From Hydractinia symbiolongicarpus (lineage: Eukaryota > Cnidaria > Hydrozoa > Anthoathecata > Hydractiniidae): a stretch of 64,000 bases of DNA. Under the pieces are notes generated by a model that made no database searches, was not told the DNA's origin, and worked only from the letters and a program-made list of their open reading frames with translations. Every line of letters starts with the position of its first letter. Position 1 is the first letter of the stretch. The stretch covers positions 20,894,001 to 20,958,000 of the forward strand of contig NC_079883.1 of assembly GCF_029227915.1 (NCBI RefSeq), read 5' to 3'. Below are positions 22,145 to 32,939 of the stretch, one piece after another. A program made the translations under genes and the position numbers.

Positions 22145-25100
22145 CTAAAGAAGAATTTAACATACAGGAGTAGTAGGCGAAAGCCAATTGAATTAAACAA
22201 ACTCTTAAAAGATTCTACAGTGGATTAAAAACAAAATGTGTCAAGAAAAGCGCACCCGGAGCGAGTAGCATGTTATTCTTTTTTAGGTTTGCAGCTCTTA
22301 TAACCTCCACCGTTAGACGACCAACCAAATCTACATAATGTAAGTTGACTAGCAACTCTGGTTCCGATGTAACATCTCCAAAACTCGCAGCACTTGATAA
22401 CTCACTTAGATTGTATGATGGACCAACAGTATCATCCTATGAACATTTATAGATTGTTAGAAAGTATAATAAAGCAGCAATGTTGTGTTCTCCAGCTACT
22501 GAGAAAGTGTTTATCTATTTCCTCTCCTTTACCATGAAGTAAATTTCGCATTTGTGGTAACTAAATATCCCTAATATTCTTATCTAACACTGAGGCCACC
22601 ACGCCGCTATCCATCGACACCATAAGCGTGAATAGAAACATGGCATAGTATAAGTATGAAGCATGCTGTTGTACACAAAGCGATATTTTGATGTCTGATG
22701 ATGCAGTTTTACTTTGCACATTTCTTTTTTTTGTGTAATATTTAGCACCAGATAATGCGAGATTTACACGAACTTACATTGCGTTGTGGGAGCGAAGCGC
22801 ACTTGTAACGGCAAGGTTTATTAATTTTAGAGCTACTGACTTGCAATATTATAAATTCCTGACGATATGAACCTCTCGTCTTAAAAAAAATTTCTTTCAG
22901 ACATTCGTGAGAGTTACAATCGCGCTTTTATTAATCATTGCTTGCAGTCAAACTGAGAAAACAACCTACCCCTAACGTTATGTGCCAAATTTGTACAGAT
23001 GCATTTAAATTAAACGTGGCAAAAATTGACGTGGCATTTGAGACGTCAAAGTTAAACCAACTGCAGTAAATATTATAATTTTAAAATTAATTTCTTTCCT
23101 AACACGTCCTTAAATTTAATTTTTTGTTTGAATCTAAAAGTAACCACATTTTGCCTCCTGCAGTGTGCACCGTTAATCCACATGATGTTGTTTTATGTAA
23201 ACCAGACGAAAAGTATTATCTAAAGGGGGATTTTCACGAAGCGAATTGAACAGCGTATTCGACGGCGAATTGTATCTGAGCATGCGCAATTTTGTTTGTT
23301 TTGATTTTGCATCGAACTGCGCATGCTCAGATACGCCGAATTCGCCGCTCAATTTGCTTCGTGAACCCCCCCCCCCCTTAAGTAAATTGCGCGTCTTGCT
23401 GAAGCATATGCCTGATTATAAATTTCTCCAAAAAAACGTGAAAATTTAGTAAATACTACTTCGTTTAATGTAATTCAAATATCTTAAGGGTAGAATTTGT
23501 TTGTAAAAGAAAAGGTAACAACTGTGAAATAGTAACCTCAATTACTATGTCTGAGGGGTTGTTTATACGGGAAATATTTCCTCGGTTAGCGGAAAATATT
23601 TCAGCATGATACAATTTTTACTTTTTGTTCAAATGGCATGGGCTAGAAAACTTTTCCTCGGGTGAGAAAATACTATGTGATAAGTTTCTATTGTTTATTG
23701 TTATAAGAATCTATTGTTAAGTTTTAAAATTATACCGAATCGACATTAATTTTCTCGCCTACCGAGGAAACTTCTGTTTATATGGGAAATTGCATTACCC
23801 GCTTACCAAGATCTCGATTATGCGCACCCGAGATCTTGGTAGGCGGGTAAATGTTTTTTATCATATGAACGTAACTAAATTTTGTTAAAAGTTTGTTACC
23901 AACAAATCATGCTGAAATATTCACCCGGTTCCCGAGGAAATATTTCTCATATGAACAGCCCCTAAGAATATTTTATGCCAAATTTATAAAAATTGTAAAT
24001 CTTCTCTTTCCTGATAATTCATACAATTTATTCACGCATAAAAAAAGACAGCCAACGTCAATATTCTCTATGTACGTGAGGGTGGATAATAGCCGTTGTC
24101 TGTCTGTCAGCCAAAATCGAATTAAGCTTAAGCACTAACAAAAACTTCAAACTACAAATAGCAAATGCGATATATTTTTATTGATTTTTTTATTGCCCGC
24201 GTTTAGTCAGTGCCACAACGCAATTTTGAACGCTGTGGTGTTGAGGCCGGTAGGTTTCTTTTGTTGACCGTTGTATCTTTTGATAGCTTATTATGTCTGT
24301 AATATTTTTTATATGTTTTTTACATGTTAAGATATAATCACGTTTTCTAGCCACATTTTAATCTTTAACAAAACCAATATTGAGTGTTTGGCTGCAAATG
24401 TATATTTTAAGAGGGCATTCTAAAGCGAGCTAGATAGCCTTATTTAATTGCTATTCTTTTAAGGTTCTTTCAATTTGGTATATTCATCCTAGCCAGAATT
24501 AATTTATTTTCTGTTACCAATCTGATTTTTACTAAACTACAACTGTGGGCTGTAGCTATATCTACCTCTTAGCAACCTCTAGCCAAAATGGTAAAGTAGC
24601 TAAATACAGTTGGCTTCAACAAAAACTTTAAATCTTTCTTATACTAAATATAGTTTGGGAGCTACGCCTTTCACTGTATTGTAAACGTTGGCAGAGGTCT
24701 AAAGTTTACTGATTTAATAAGACCACAGGGTTTTTATTTTTACTCTGAAATTATTTTGTTAAACATAAGACTTTTACAAAAACTTATTCCGGGTTAATGA
24801 TGGGCTGTTTTTCTGTGTATTAGAAGGGTATTACACAGATGTGCGTCACGGTTTGTTTTTGCTATGATGCGGTAACAACAGGTTGCAAAATGTAGGGTTG
24901 GCTCAGGTAAAGTTGCTAGTGAGTTATTTTTTTTATAAAATATGATATATCCAAAACATTAAAATGGTGTGCGCACTTCCCTCGATTTCCGCCATACTGT
25001 ATCTGTATTAAAGCCCTCCACCTGGATCAATGCACACAGTTGCTTGTGGCTTAACCTGGTGTTTGACACCAAGTACACCGGCTAGTCTCAACAGTAAATG

Positions 25101-28100
25101 CCGTATTCTGTCTGTTCAAAATGATTGCGCGTAACTTAAACTCTATGACCTACCCTCTCTCTATTTTAATTTTTTTATTCTACATTTTGCGTGGTTTAAT
25201 TTTCTGTTTCGACTGATGGCCTCACGGCTAGTCTTTATAAAAGTATTTATTTTTAATGTATTGTCTGTCTCTACGCAAATGGTACCACGGTTGCACACGG
25301 AATTCGATATATAAAAAACTGGCGGACCCATGGATTTATCCACGAACCACTAGTCTATATTATCATACTCACACCTTTTGTGAGCCAAAGATGGATTTTT
25401 CCACGGCTTACGACTAGTATTCTTATAATCTATGAAGGAATTTCTACCGTATACATTCATAATATGTACGTTTGCTGAGTCAATTTTACTTTTTCATCGT
25501 TAAAGAAATCTCAACGAATTCTAGGAACGGTTACATGTTGCAAAAACTTTAACAAAAATAACAAAATAGACTTAAACTTTTTTGATCCAGCTAGCTAGCT
25601 AGATATAATTTATTCTTTATTCTGCACAGAAAAATACTAAATGATTGTCTGTAAAGCCAGTTAAGACAACTACGATGACTTTAAAATATTGTTGGAGGTA
25701 CTAATTCCGTTCTTAACGCTATGTTTTGTCCTTGCTTCCTCACCAAAACAAACTTGCGATATTACTGGTACAGATTATATTTCCGCAGACCGTAGTTTAA
25801 AAAAGTCTACTGAAAAGTATATACACGATATGTATAATTCGCCTTCAAAAATGTAGCAAATCATAAAAAAATAATTATTTATTAACAGGTTGTCTATATT
25901 GTTGCAATAAAGTGGGTATATTTCTTGTACCTAGATATTCTGAGCGGTCTCGTTATTATACAATTTTATTCAGAATGTGCGAGGAGAGCAGCATTAATGA
26001 CGGAGATCTTTGGGCCGTTTTGTAGCATCTTTAAATGCTCGTCCAATCAGATTTTTGCGGTGAATGTTTTATAGGGAAGTGTCTTGATAAACATTTTGAG
26101 ATAATTACAGCAGTAAATAACTTTTTCCAAACATCCAGCCAATTAACTTTTGCCTGTAATTATATTGAAACAGCGTTTTCGAATAAAAAAAGCACGAAGA
26201 AGAGAATTAAAAAGACGGTGCGCTGCAGTGACAGTGAGAAAAGGCCTTTATCCAGTTAAATAGAACTGAATAAAGTCCTTTTCTCCAAATATCCATTTGT
26301 CCATCCATTCTATTTTCCAAACCCTAACTTTCCGCCCACAATAATTGTTTTAACCCCCAATTATTAATTTTCAACATTTTCTAAACCAATGTTTATCCCC
26401 CTACAACACTGTTATTCGGTACTCCTGAGTAAGTCAGTATTTTAATTTGAATGACAGTAAAAGCGCGTACTTATTTTTATTATTTGTTTTCTGTAGCTGA
26501 CACAAATTCAAGTTCATGGTCAATATTCTATTGCACAAGTACTTATATGTTATATCCCACTACACATTATGCTCGGTGTAAGTGGTATCCACAAAGTGCC
26601 CTTGGAATATGTTATAGCTAAAATATTCTAAGCCTCGATTTAAATGGGTTATAGTGTTATAATTACAATAAAATCATTATTTAGTAAATATAAGAAAGTC
26701 AAAGTGCATTTATTAGTCAGACGCCAGCATCTGCATCATTGCCAGGACTAGCAACTGGTCGTGGACCTCCGTATGTTAGCTGTCAAGTCATGTCACCAGT
26801 CGTCAATGTCTGGTTCGTCCTCTTCGTCAATGCCATAATATAAAGCCTATATAAATGCCAAATACACAGACTGTTATTACAGCCACTTTAGTTTTACCAG
26901 ACTTTTGATGTTTTAACTTCTATCTTACCGAGATGGAGGATAGCACAACAACAAAATTATTTTCATTTTGGTAAGGTCTTGTTAACTTTAGCAGTTCCAA
27001 AAGCAAATGTAATTTCATTTTGTCGTCTATCCCGATAAAAATCTCGAAAAACCGCAAAAAAACAAGTTGGTCTGATATAAAAGAGCTTGAAATATGTGAA
27101 CCGCGTGTGACGTCATAAAGGTCGTCATTTTCATATAAACATTTAAATAATTCCTCGTTTCTCCTTTTTTTAAATTCCTGAAAATGTTATCGTTTGCAAA
27201 AAACAGTTTATAAAGAGCTTTTAAAAATTGACTTACCACAAGACCTTTTGGTGAAAGGTTTTTCCAAATTTGTTCGTCTGCTAAGGGACTTGTCAAATCA
27301 ATTTGAGCTAACGATACTTTGACTTCACCTATCAATCTTTTGCTAAATCTTTGAGTACTGTAAACACGAAGACGAATAGCACATCTCTCAACTAGATCTG
27401 GAGTCATATGTATAAATGAGAAAGTCATATTAATGACACCTTTACTCGCTGGAACAGCTTTAGTTCTGTATCTTTGTTTTCTCATTGGTAGTACACATAA
27501 ATGTACTTGTATATTATCGGCACCCCCACGTTCCACTGGAGGTATATCACTAGCACGTATAACTGTTAAATTTATTTTATTTGCGGCAGGCATATATGTA
27601 AATTGAATCAAAATTTTTCCTGCAATGCACAACGATTCCGGTTCTTCGGATTCGATGAAGTCAACTGGGTCACCTGCAGTAGATACACTATCTCCTACAC
27701 CCGCAACTGAAGGAGCAGGAGGAGCTAAAGTCATTCTATCACTTGGAGTTCCTGGTAATGTTGCATTAGCTGGGGAATTGAGATTTAGTTCTGGTGGAGC
27801 ATCTTCCAGAGATGGTTCAGTTAGGTGATCTTCAGTAGATAGTTCTGCTGGGGGACCTTCAGGAGAGGTTTCCACTGTAGGAACTCCGCCTTCATTTTCT
27901 CCATTTTCTCCACCTTCTCCATCTTTCGCTCCATCTGTCCCATCCACTGCAACTGACGTTGGTGTACTCCTTCCGGCTGGGAGTACTTTCCCATCTTCTG
28001 CAGAGGTGTCCACTGTGCCTGTTTCTATGACATCTTCTCCTACAAACAAATGTTTATAATAATAGGATGTAAAGAGTTCTGGATCAACAGCAAAAAAATT

Positions 28101-31100
28101 TGTAAAAGCTTTTTGAAACATATATTGATTAAGCTTTCATCATAAAATTGTGGATTTTTGTCAACATAACCATAAAACCGCCTCATCAAATATTAAACAT
28201 GAAGCAGATTAATGAATTATTCACTGACTTGATTTTGATCACTAGTTAAAATACCAATATGGTAGCAACAGAAAAGAAAACACGCAAAATGATTTGTTGT
28301 CATATTTTCTTTATGTTAAAAAAGTCTAAATACTAAGACACATCAAGATAACACAAAGAAACATTCAATACTGAGAAAGTATTGGTCATTACAACATATA
28401 CCTTTTAAGGCTGTTTTTAAACAATTAGCTATAAACAAGACAATATATCGTCGAGCGCTGTGTTTCCTTAATACCCGATTTTTAAAAAATGTTTTAGAAG
28501 GAGACAGAAATGACGGTATTGTGCTTCTATAAGTGAACATGGAATCTTAATAACATTTAAGTTCTTACCTTCCTCTACATCTCCACTTCCCTCCATGTGT
28601 AGACATAGATCCTTCTTTAGAACAGTAAAATATAGTATTGCTAGTACTATCAGTAGTACCACCAAAAAGCATAGAAATAGCACAGCAGGAAGAGGAACTA
28701 GAAAGAAAGAAAAAGAATTGGTTCTACTTTATAGAATGCAGTTTTATAATTGGCGTGACTACTAATAGCTTATTAGCCGTTTAGCCGGTCTATACGGGGA
28801 AATATAGAAATACTAGTCGATAAAGCCTGTGGAAAATCCACTAAAGCAGGATAAAAATTTTGATGTTAATGAGATATAAGGATTTAAAGATTTTGCTGAC
28901 GTCAGCAATGGCCCGTCAAAACCGATAAATTTTTTTTAGAAATTTGTATACCTGTTGCCTCTATTGTATAGATCTTGAAACGCTGATCAAGAAAATGTAT
29001 AGGATTATGTACTTTTGACAAACGGTTGCAGAGATATTAGGGTTTAAAGGTTTTTTGATGACGTCATCAACCCACCCATTCCGAAACGGATTTGTGGACC
29101 CAGGTTCGGGAAACTTACCCAAATTGGTCCTAGGTGGTCCCTAGTTACCCACGCAGGAGATGACGTCAGTTATTTTCACCCGTTTCCATGTTATTAAGCC
29201 TTAAATTTAAAAGTGCAATGCAATGGCTTCACTAATCTTAATATATTTCCTTTGACGTCAATATTGCTTTAACGTCAAAGTTTGCTAATTTACAGAACAA
29301 ATTTATAGGCGATGTTTTATAGACTTTATCAAAGAAATTTTATCCACTTTGCAAAAGTCACAGACAGAAGCTCCGTATTATTATAAGAGACTAGTCGATA
29401 AAGCCCGTGGAAAAATCCACTTAGGCAGGAGGACAATGTAAAAATTGATTATTTTAGACTTTTTGCTGACGTCAGCAGTGCAGATACAAAAAAGAATTAG
29501 CGAAGTTTAGTTTATTGGTTGCCTGTAATGTGTAGAGGCTAAAACCCTCATGAGAAAAATGTATAGGATCATGGGTTTTCGACGAACGTATAAGGAAATA
29601 TAAGGGTTTGAAAATTTGGCTGATGTCAGCAAAGACCCGCAATCACACATAAGATTTTTTTCCAGAATTTTATATATCTAATGTCTTCATTGTATAGATC
29701 TTGAAAAGCTGATCAAGAAAATGTATAGGATTATGTACTTTTGACAAACAGTTTCAGAGATATTAAGGTTTGAAGATTTTTTGATGACGTCATCAACCCG
29801 TCCATTCCGAAACGGATTCGGGGACCCAGGTTTGGGAAAATAACCCAAACTGGTCCTAGGTGGTCCCTAGTTACCCACGCGGTGAAAAATCATTGACGTC
29901 ACCACCTCGTTTCCTAGTTATTTGGCCTCAAAGTTTTAGGTGCACTGTGATGGCTTCATTAATTTAATATAGGATATTGACGTCAAAGTAGTGTTATTTT
30001 CGTCGCGCCGTAACGTCAGAAAATTTGACATATTAGAGTTGCATTTTTCGGCAACATCAAAGGAAAATGAAGACATCCACTTTGCCTGTCACAGACACAC
30101 AGACACACTAAGCGTATTATTATATAGACTAGTCGATAAAGCCCGTGGAAAAATCCACTAAGACGCAGAAGAACAATGAAAATATAGGTTGCTTTAGATT
30201 TTTTGCTAACGTCAGCAGTGCATATACAAAAAGAAAATTGGTGAAATTTTGTCATTTGTTTCCTGTAATGTGTAGAGGTTGAAACGCTGATCAAAATAAT
30301 GTATAGTATGTTTTTGACAAACGTCTAAGGAGATATAGGGTATAAGAATTTTGCTGACGTCAGCAAAGTCCCTACCAAATGTTCCAAAAAAAAATTCTTC
30401 ACAAATTCGTACACCCGTTGCATTCATAGATGCATTTATAGATCTTGAAATGCTGATCAAGAAAATGTGTAGGAACATGAACTTTTGACAAACGGTTGCA
30501 GAGATATTAGGGTTTGTAGGTTTCGTGATGACGTCATCAACCCGTCCATTCCGAAACGGATTCAAGGGCCCAGGTTTGGGAAACTTACCCAAATTGGTCC
30601 CAGGTGGTCCCTAGTTACCCACGCGGTAAAAAATCATTGACGTCACCACCTCGTTTCCAAGTTATTTGGCCTCAAAGTTTTAAGTGCACTGTAACGGCTT
30701 CATTAATTTAATATAGGATATTGACGTTAAAGTAGTGTTATTGAGGTCGCACCGTAACGTCAGAAAATTTAACATATTAGACATGCATTTTTCGGTTACT
30801 TCAAAGAAAATTTCGGTAAGATCAAAGGAAAATGACGATATCAACTTTGTCTGTCACAAAAACACGGAACTGGCGCATTATTATACAGATAGAGGTCATG
30901 ACGTCATGGACCGAACGCAGTGAGGTCCATGCGAGTGACAGAGGTCTGATTATTTCATAATAACTATTAATGAAAAAAAAAGTTTTAGAGTCCAGGGTTC
31001 TTTACCAAAAACAAGACTTAGATGGAAACCACGTAACTTTCTTTATATTTCGAATGTACACAGACATTTGATCCACAATTTATTTAAAAAGAAACAATAC

Positions 31101-32641
31101 AATACAACTTTTAAAAATAGAATATTTCAAAACAGTTTTAAAATTCAATTCTTTGTCGTTTTGCTGGTGGAGTGTTCGTATTAAAATTAAATGTACAATT
31201 GTTAAAATTTCCTCCGAAAGAAAATGAAGAGAGGGTGGAAGACTGCGTGGAACTGGAAATATTAAGAGCTGTCGATTGGTTGTGTACGTCAAGTCGGTTA
31301 TTATTTGAGCCCGAGATGTTTGACATTTTGTAACGGTGGTACTAGCTGATTTGTAATTTCTTAACGAATCAATATTTTTGTGACCACTGTGTTGGGCTAC
31401 ATAAACTTCGGGGACATTTGCATCCAAAAACTTTCCAATCTATGTTTTTCTTACCGAATGAATTCGTCTATTTTATTTAAATCGTCTACCAGACGAAAAC
31501 AAGGAGTAATTGACATTTTTTCTACCACTTTATATTAACTTTCTTGTTTTGTTTTGTTTAGATGTCGGCTAATACGGCGTCATATAGACTGGTCACGTGA
31601 AAAAAAAATCAATTAAATTTTCCAAAAACGTTCGAATAAACGTAAACATTCGAGAATACTCAACAGTGGGGTAATAGTTAGGGATACTGTATAGTTTAGA
31701 CACATTATTTTGTCTATTCATCTTTATAAAAGTTCTGTTTCTTTGATAAAATTATTTATTAGATATAAAAACAAATTTTATTGTTTATAAATTAAATTAT
31801 ATTGTTTTTAAAGAGAACATATCAATTCTAATCTACATTTTAGTTTTTTAATAAAACGACTAAAACTCCCCCCCCCCCCCCCCCCCGTTTTATTCTTCCA
31901 TTGCGTCATCTTTCTCAATCAGTTTAGCGTAGCAACAATGCTTTGCCATATATTTCAAAAAAGCGCGTCGTTCACTTTTTTAATGAAAAACTTGTGGAAA
32001 AATATATTTTTTGTGACTTTATGACTTACAATAAGTGAAGATTGACTATTTAGCCCCCTTACCTATGGTTATTCTCAACATTTCCTGATGTTCTAGTGGC
32101 ATTTGCTTTTGAAATTGCAAACAACAAAAATTGCTAAGTAGGTAGTTATTTCAATAAAACAAATTCAGCTATGCAATTTGGAAATAAATTATCCAATAAA
32201 AATGTTTTTTCAGTCTACATATTTGTCTTGTCTTTGTCGATGTTATTTGTTGTCAACATATTATTAGGTGAAACAGAAAAATTATACTTAATACAGATTT
32301 CCTTGCCAGCAAATTAACAAGCAGCTGCATCGATTTTTCAGCAAACTTCTTAGGAGTTTGTTACAGCCGCGATGTATTTACTGACATCATTGCAGCACCG
32401 AGGTGCGGGGTACTAGGGATCCCCCTCCCCCTTACTTCCTTGCTAGATAATAATTTATTTAATGTTCTTAAAAAATCTTCGTTGGGTTGTAGTGAGTTAG
32501 GAGAAAGTAATACTCAGAAGTTAAATAGGCAGGATGAACACTATAGTCACCGACCTTTAAAGATTGAGAGAAACCACGTCGCTATTTCCTGTTTTTTTAT
32601 CCCCGATATTGTATAATTAAAGCAAACTCACATAAGGACAT
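21822..32641 (-). CDS. Synaptotagmin-like tandem C2 membrane protein, copy B (5 coding exons, 481 aa)
   Basis: Exons: 32632-32641, 28569-28697, 27237-28039, 22256-22436, 21822-22144; 1446 nt, in phase throughout. It has the same design as copy A: initiator MSL, membrane anchor, Glu/Pro-rich linker (diverged, more acidic than in A), C2A, C2B. Ca2+-binding Asp are again missing in C2A loop 3 (STQRFSKR) and C2B loop 3 (RRRRKK). The C2 exons are almost identical to copy A while introns and linkers differ. The first C2B exon uses a weaker donor (GTGCGC). A role in vesicle or membrane traffic is inferred from family membership. Confidence 0.82.
22256..22436 (-). CDS. C2B first exon, copy B
   Basis: 181 nt like its counterpart. 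It encodes DDTVGPSYNLSELS and then the first C2B strands. The 3' end (ANLKKNNMLLAP) differs from copy A (ANLNIKNNPVLP), and the donor is GTGCGC, so splicing may be weaker here. Confidence 0.7.
22450..23220. other. Intron of copy B, no feature
   Basis: AT-rich. I see no coding or repeat structure I can support. Confidence 0.4.
23225..23379. repeat. Foldback MITE (~155 bp)
   Basis: A left arm starting GGGGGATTTTCACGAAGC faces a right arm starting, in reverse complement, GGGG...TTCACGAAGCAAATTG. Both contain ATCTGAGCATGCGCA. The arms are ~65 bp with a ~20-bp T-rich loop, so nearly the whole element can fold into one hairpin. The right end has 10-12 C. Confidence 0.8.
23554..23962. repeat. Inverted-repeat element with nested hairpin
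   Basis: The left end GGGGTTGTTTATACGGGAAA and the reverse complement of the right end GGGGCTGTTCATATGAGAAA match over ~35-60 bases (both then AATATTTCCTCGG). Inside, 23796-23849 forms a second hairpin with arms around CAAGATCTCG / CGAGATCTTG. A non-autonomous DNA transposon is likely. Confidence 0.72.
23970..24740. other. Intron of copy B, no feature
   Basis: AT-rich; nothing supportable. Confidence 0.35.
24750..25150 (-). repeat. Inverted relative of the 2.1-3.3 kb repeat
   Basis: Reverse-complement matches to 2091-3330 include GGTAACAACAGGTTG and TGCTTGTGGCTTAAC. Diverged and non-coding. Confidence 0.45.
25310..25440. repeat. Fragments of the CTAGTCGATAAAGCC family
   Basis: Two diverged ends, GTGGATTTATCCACGAACCA (approximate) and GGATTTTTCCACGGCTTACG, each followed by ACTAGT, sit ~70 bases apart. 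Confidence 0.45.
26709..26714 (-). terminator. Poly(A) signal AATAAA after the PGNDADAGV exon
   Basis: AATAAA lies three bases after the TGA of the candidate terminal exon at 26717-26779 on the minus strand. This supports transcript ends here, before the C2B exons. Copy A lacks an exact AATAAA at this spot. Confidence 0.5.
26717..26779 (-). CDS. Candidate alternative terminal exon 2, copy B (ends PGNDADAGV)
   Basis: Acceptor TTGACAG, then 21 codons in phase 0 with the C2A donor, ending TGA. The tail is conserved with copy A, and AATAAA follows at once. It lies only 13 bases after the stop of the acidic exon, so it may instead be its 3' UTR. Confidence 0.42.
   Translation of the reverse strand, partial: LTYGGPRPVASPGNDADAGV
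26793..26846 (-). CDS. Candidate alternative terminal exon 1, copy B (acidic tail)
   Basis: Acceptor ATATAG, then ALYYGIDEEDEPDIDDW and TGA. Compared with copy A there is one conservative replacement and two silent changes. Spliced to C2A it gives a protein lacking C2B with nine acidic residues in its last thirteen. Confidence 0.6.
   Translation of the reverse strand, partial: ALYYGIDEEDEPDIDDW
27237..28039 (-). CDS. Linker + C2A exon, copy B
   Basis: 803 nt, acceptor TTTGTAG, donor GTAAGT. The linker (~125 codons) is rich in Glu, Gly, Pro, Thr and Ser and keeps the DGTDGA motif and the C-terminal part from ATLPGTPSDRMTLAPPAPSV onward. C2A follows, nearly identical to copy A. In ~170 aligned bases at the 3' end I count two differences. 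Confidence 0.82.
28040..28568. other. Intron of copy B, no feature
   Basis: Short AT-rich intron between the transmembrane and linker exons; nothing else seen. Confidence 0.45.
28569..28697 (-). CDS. Transmembrane exon, copy B
   Basis: 129 nt, phase 1 at both ends. It encodes LPAVLFLCFLVVLLIVLAIL then YFTVLKKDLC and an acidic end (GDVEEG). Homologous to 19172-19285. Confidence 0.78.
28812..30895 (+). repeat. Triple tandem copy of a ~600-760 bp repeat with TGACGTCA palindromes
   Basis: Units begin CTAGTCGATAAAGCC.GTGGAA at about 28,813, 29,391 and 30,129. Each contains, in order, GCTGACGTCAGC or a variant, GATCTTGAAA.GCTGATCAAG, GATGACGTCATC, TTCCGAAACGGATT, GGTGGTCCCTAGTTACCCACGC, and ends near CACAGACA...GTATTATTATA. 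The units are diverged by substitutions and by a length difference in the first. No protein is encoded. All lie in intron 1 of copy B. Confidence 0.8.
30896..31130. other. Palindrome-bearing flank of the triple repeat
   Basis: Begins GGTCATGACGTCATGGACC, almost a perfect palindrome, followed by a second GGTCCATGCGAGTGACAGAG word. No gene. Confidence 0.4.
31138..31430 (-). pseudogene. Tyrosine-recombinase (Crypton-like) C-terminal remnant
   Basis: The minus strand reads VAQHSGHKNIDSLRNYKSAS, matching the GH(K/R)...S...Y end of tyrosine recombinases in Crypton and KIAA1958/ZMYM-type proteins, where Tyr is the nucleophile. It then changes frame near 31,330 into MSNISGSNNNR...CTFNFN and ends PPAKRQRIEF then TAA. 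Tails with a beta-rich N/F repeat and a basic KRxR end are usual for these proteins. The frame change and the lack of upstream sequence make it a decayed fragment. Confidence 0.6.
31431..32625. other. Intron 1 of copy B, no gene
   Basis: AT-rich, with a poly-C run of about 18-20 at 31,868-31,886. Nothing else I can support. Confidence 0.4.
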
Positions 32642-32680
32642 ATCGAGTCATCTTTAGCTTTGTTTCTTCATCCACGTTTA
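32632..32680 (-). CDS. Initiator exon, copy B (MSL + 1 base), with uORF
   Basis: Identical to the copy A exon over ~48 bases including the MKKQS uORF, ending at donor GTGAG. The ATG at 32641 is the only start in phase with the transmembrane exon. Confidence 0.62.
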
Positions 32681-32814
32681 ACATACATGAAATTATACTC
32701 TTTGATGTACCTATCAAATTATATTGGTTTATCGCATTTAAATTTAAGATAAATCAATGAAAAATGTCGTAAACAAAATTTGGTCGCTTTTTTCTGTGTT
32801 TCTGTAGAAGAGGT

Positions 32815-32935
32815 TGCAGATATGGCTTCAAATCAACGATGCGTGAGACACCTGTGTATATCGCAGTAGTACTGTATAGCACAACAATTTTTCAGTATGT
32901 TCTAATCATTTTCTGCATGTTTAAAATAGTTTTTT
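32815..32935 (-). promoter_or_regulatory. Conserved upstream (promoter) block, copy B
   Basis: Shares ordered words with 19,660-19,790 (GATGCGTG.GACACCTG, ATCGCAGTAG, ATTTTCTGCATGTTT). Probably the duplicated promoter. Confidence 0.4.
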
Positions 32936-32939
32936 ACTA

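Noticed and set aside
31080-31427. 115-codon frame taken as an intact gene
   Set aside because: Only its first ~30 codons match a recombinase; the continuing match is in another frame, so it is a broken remnant.
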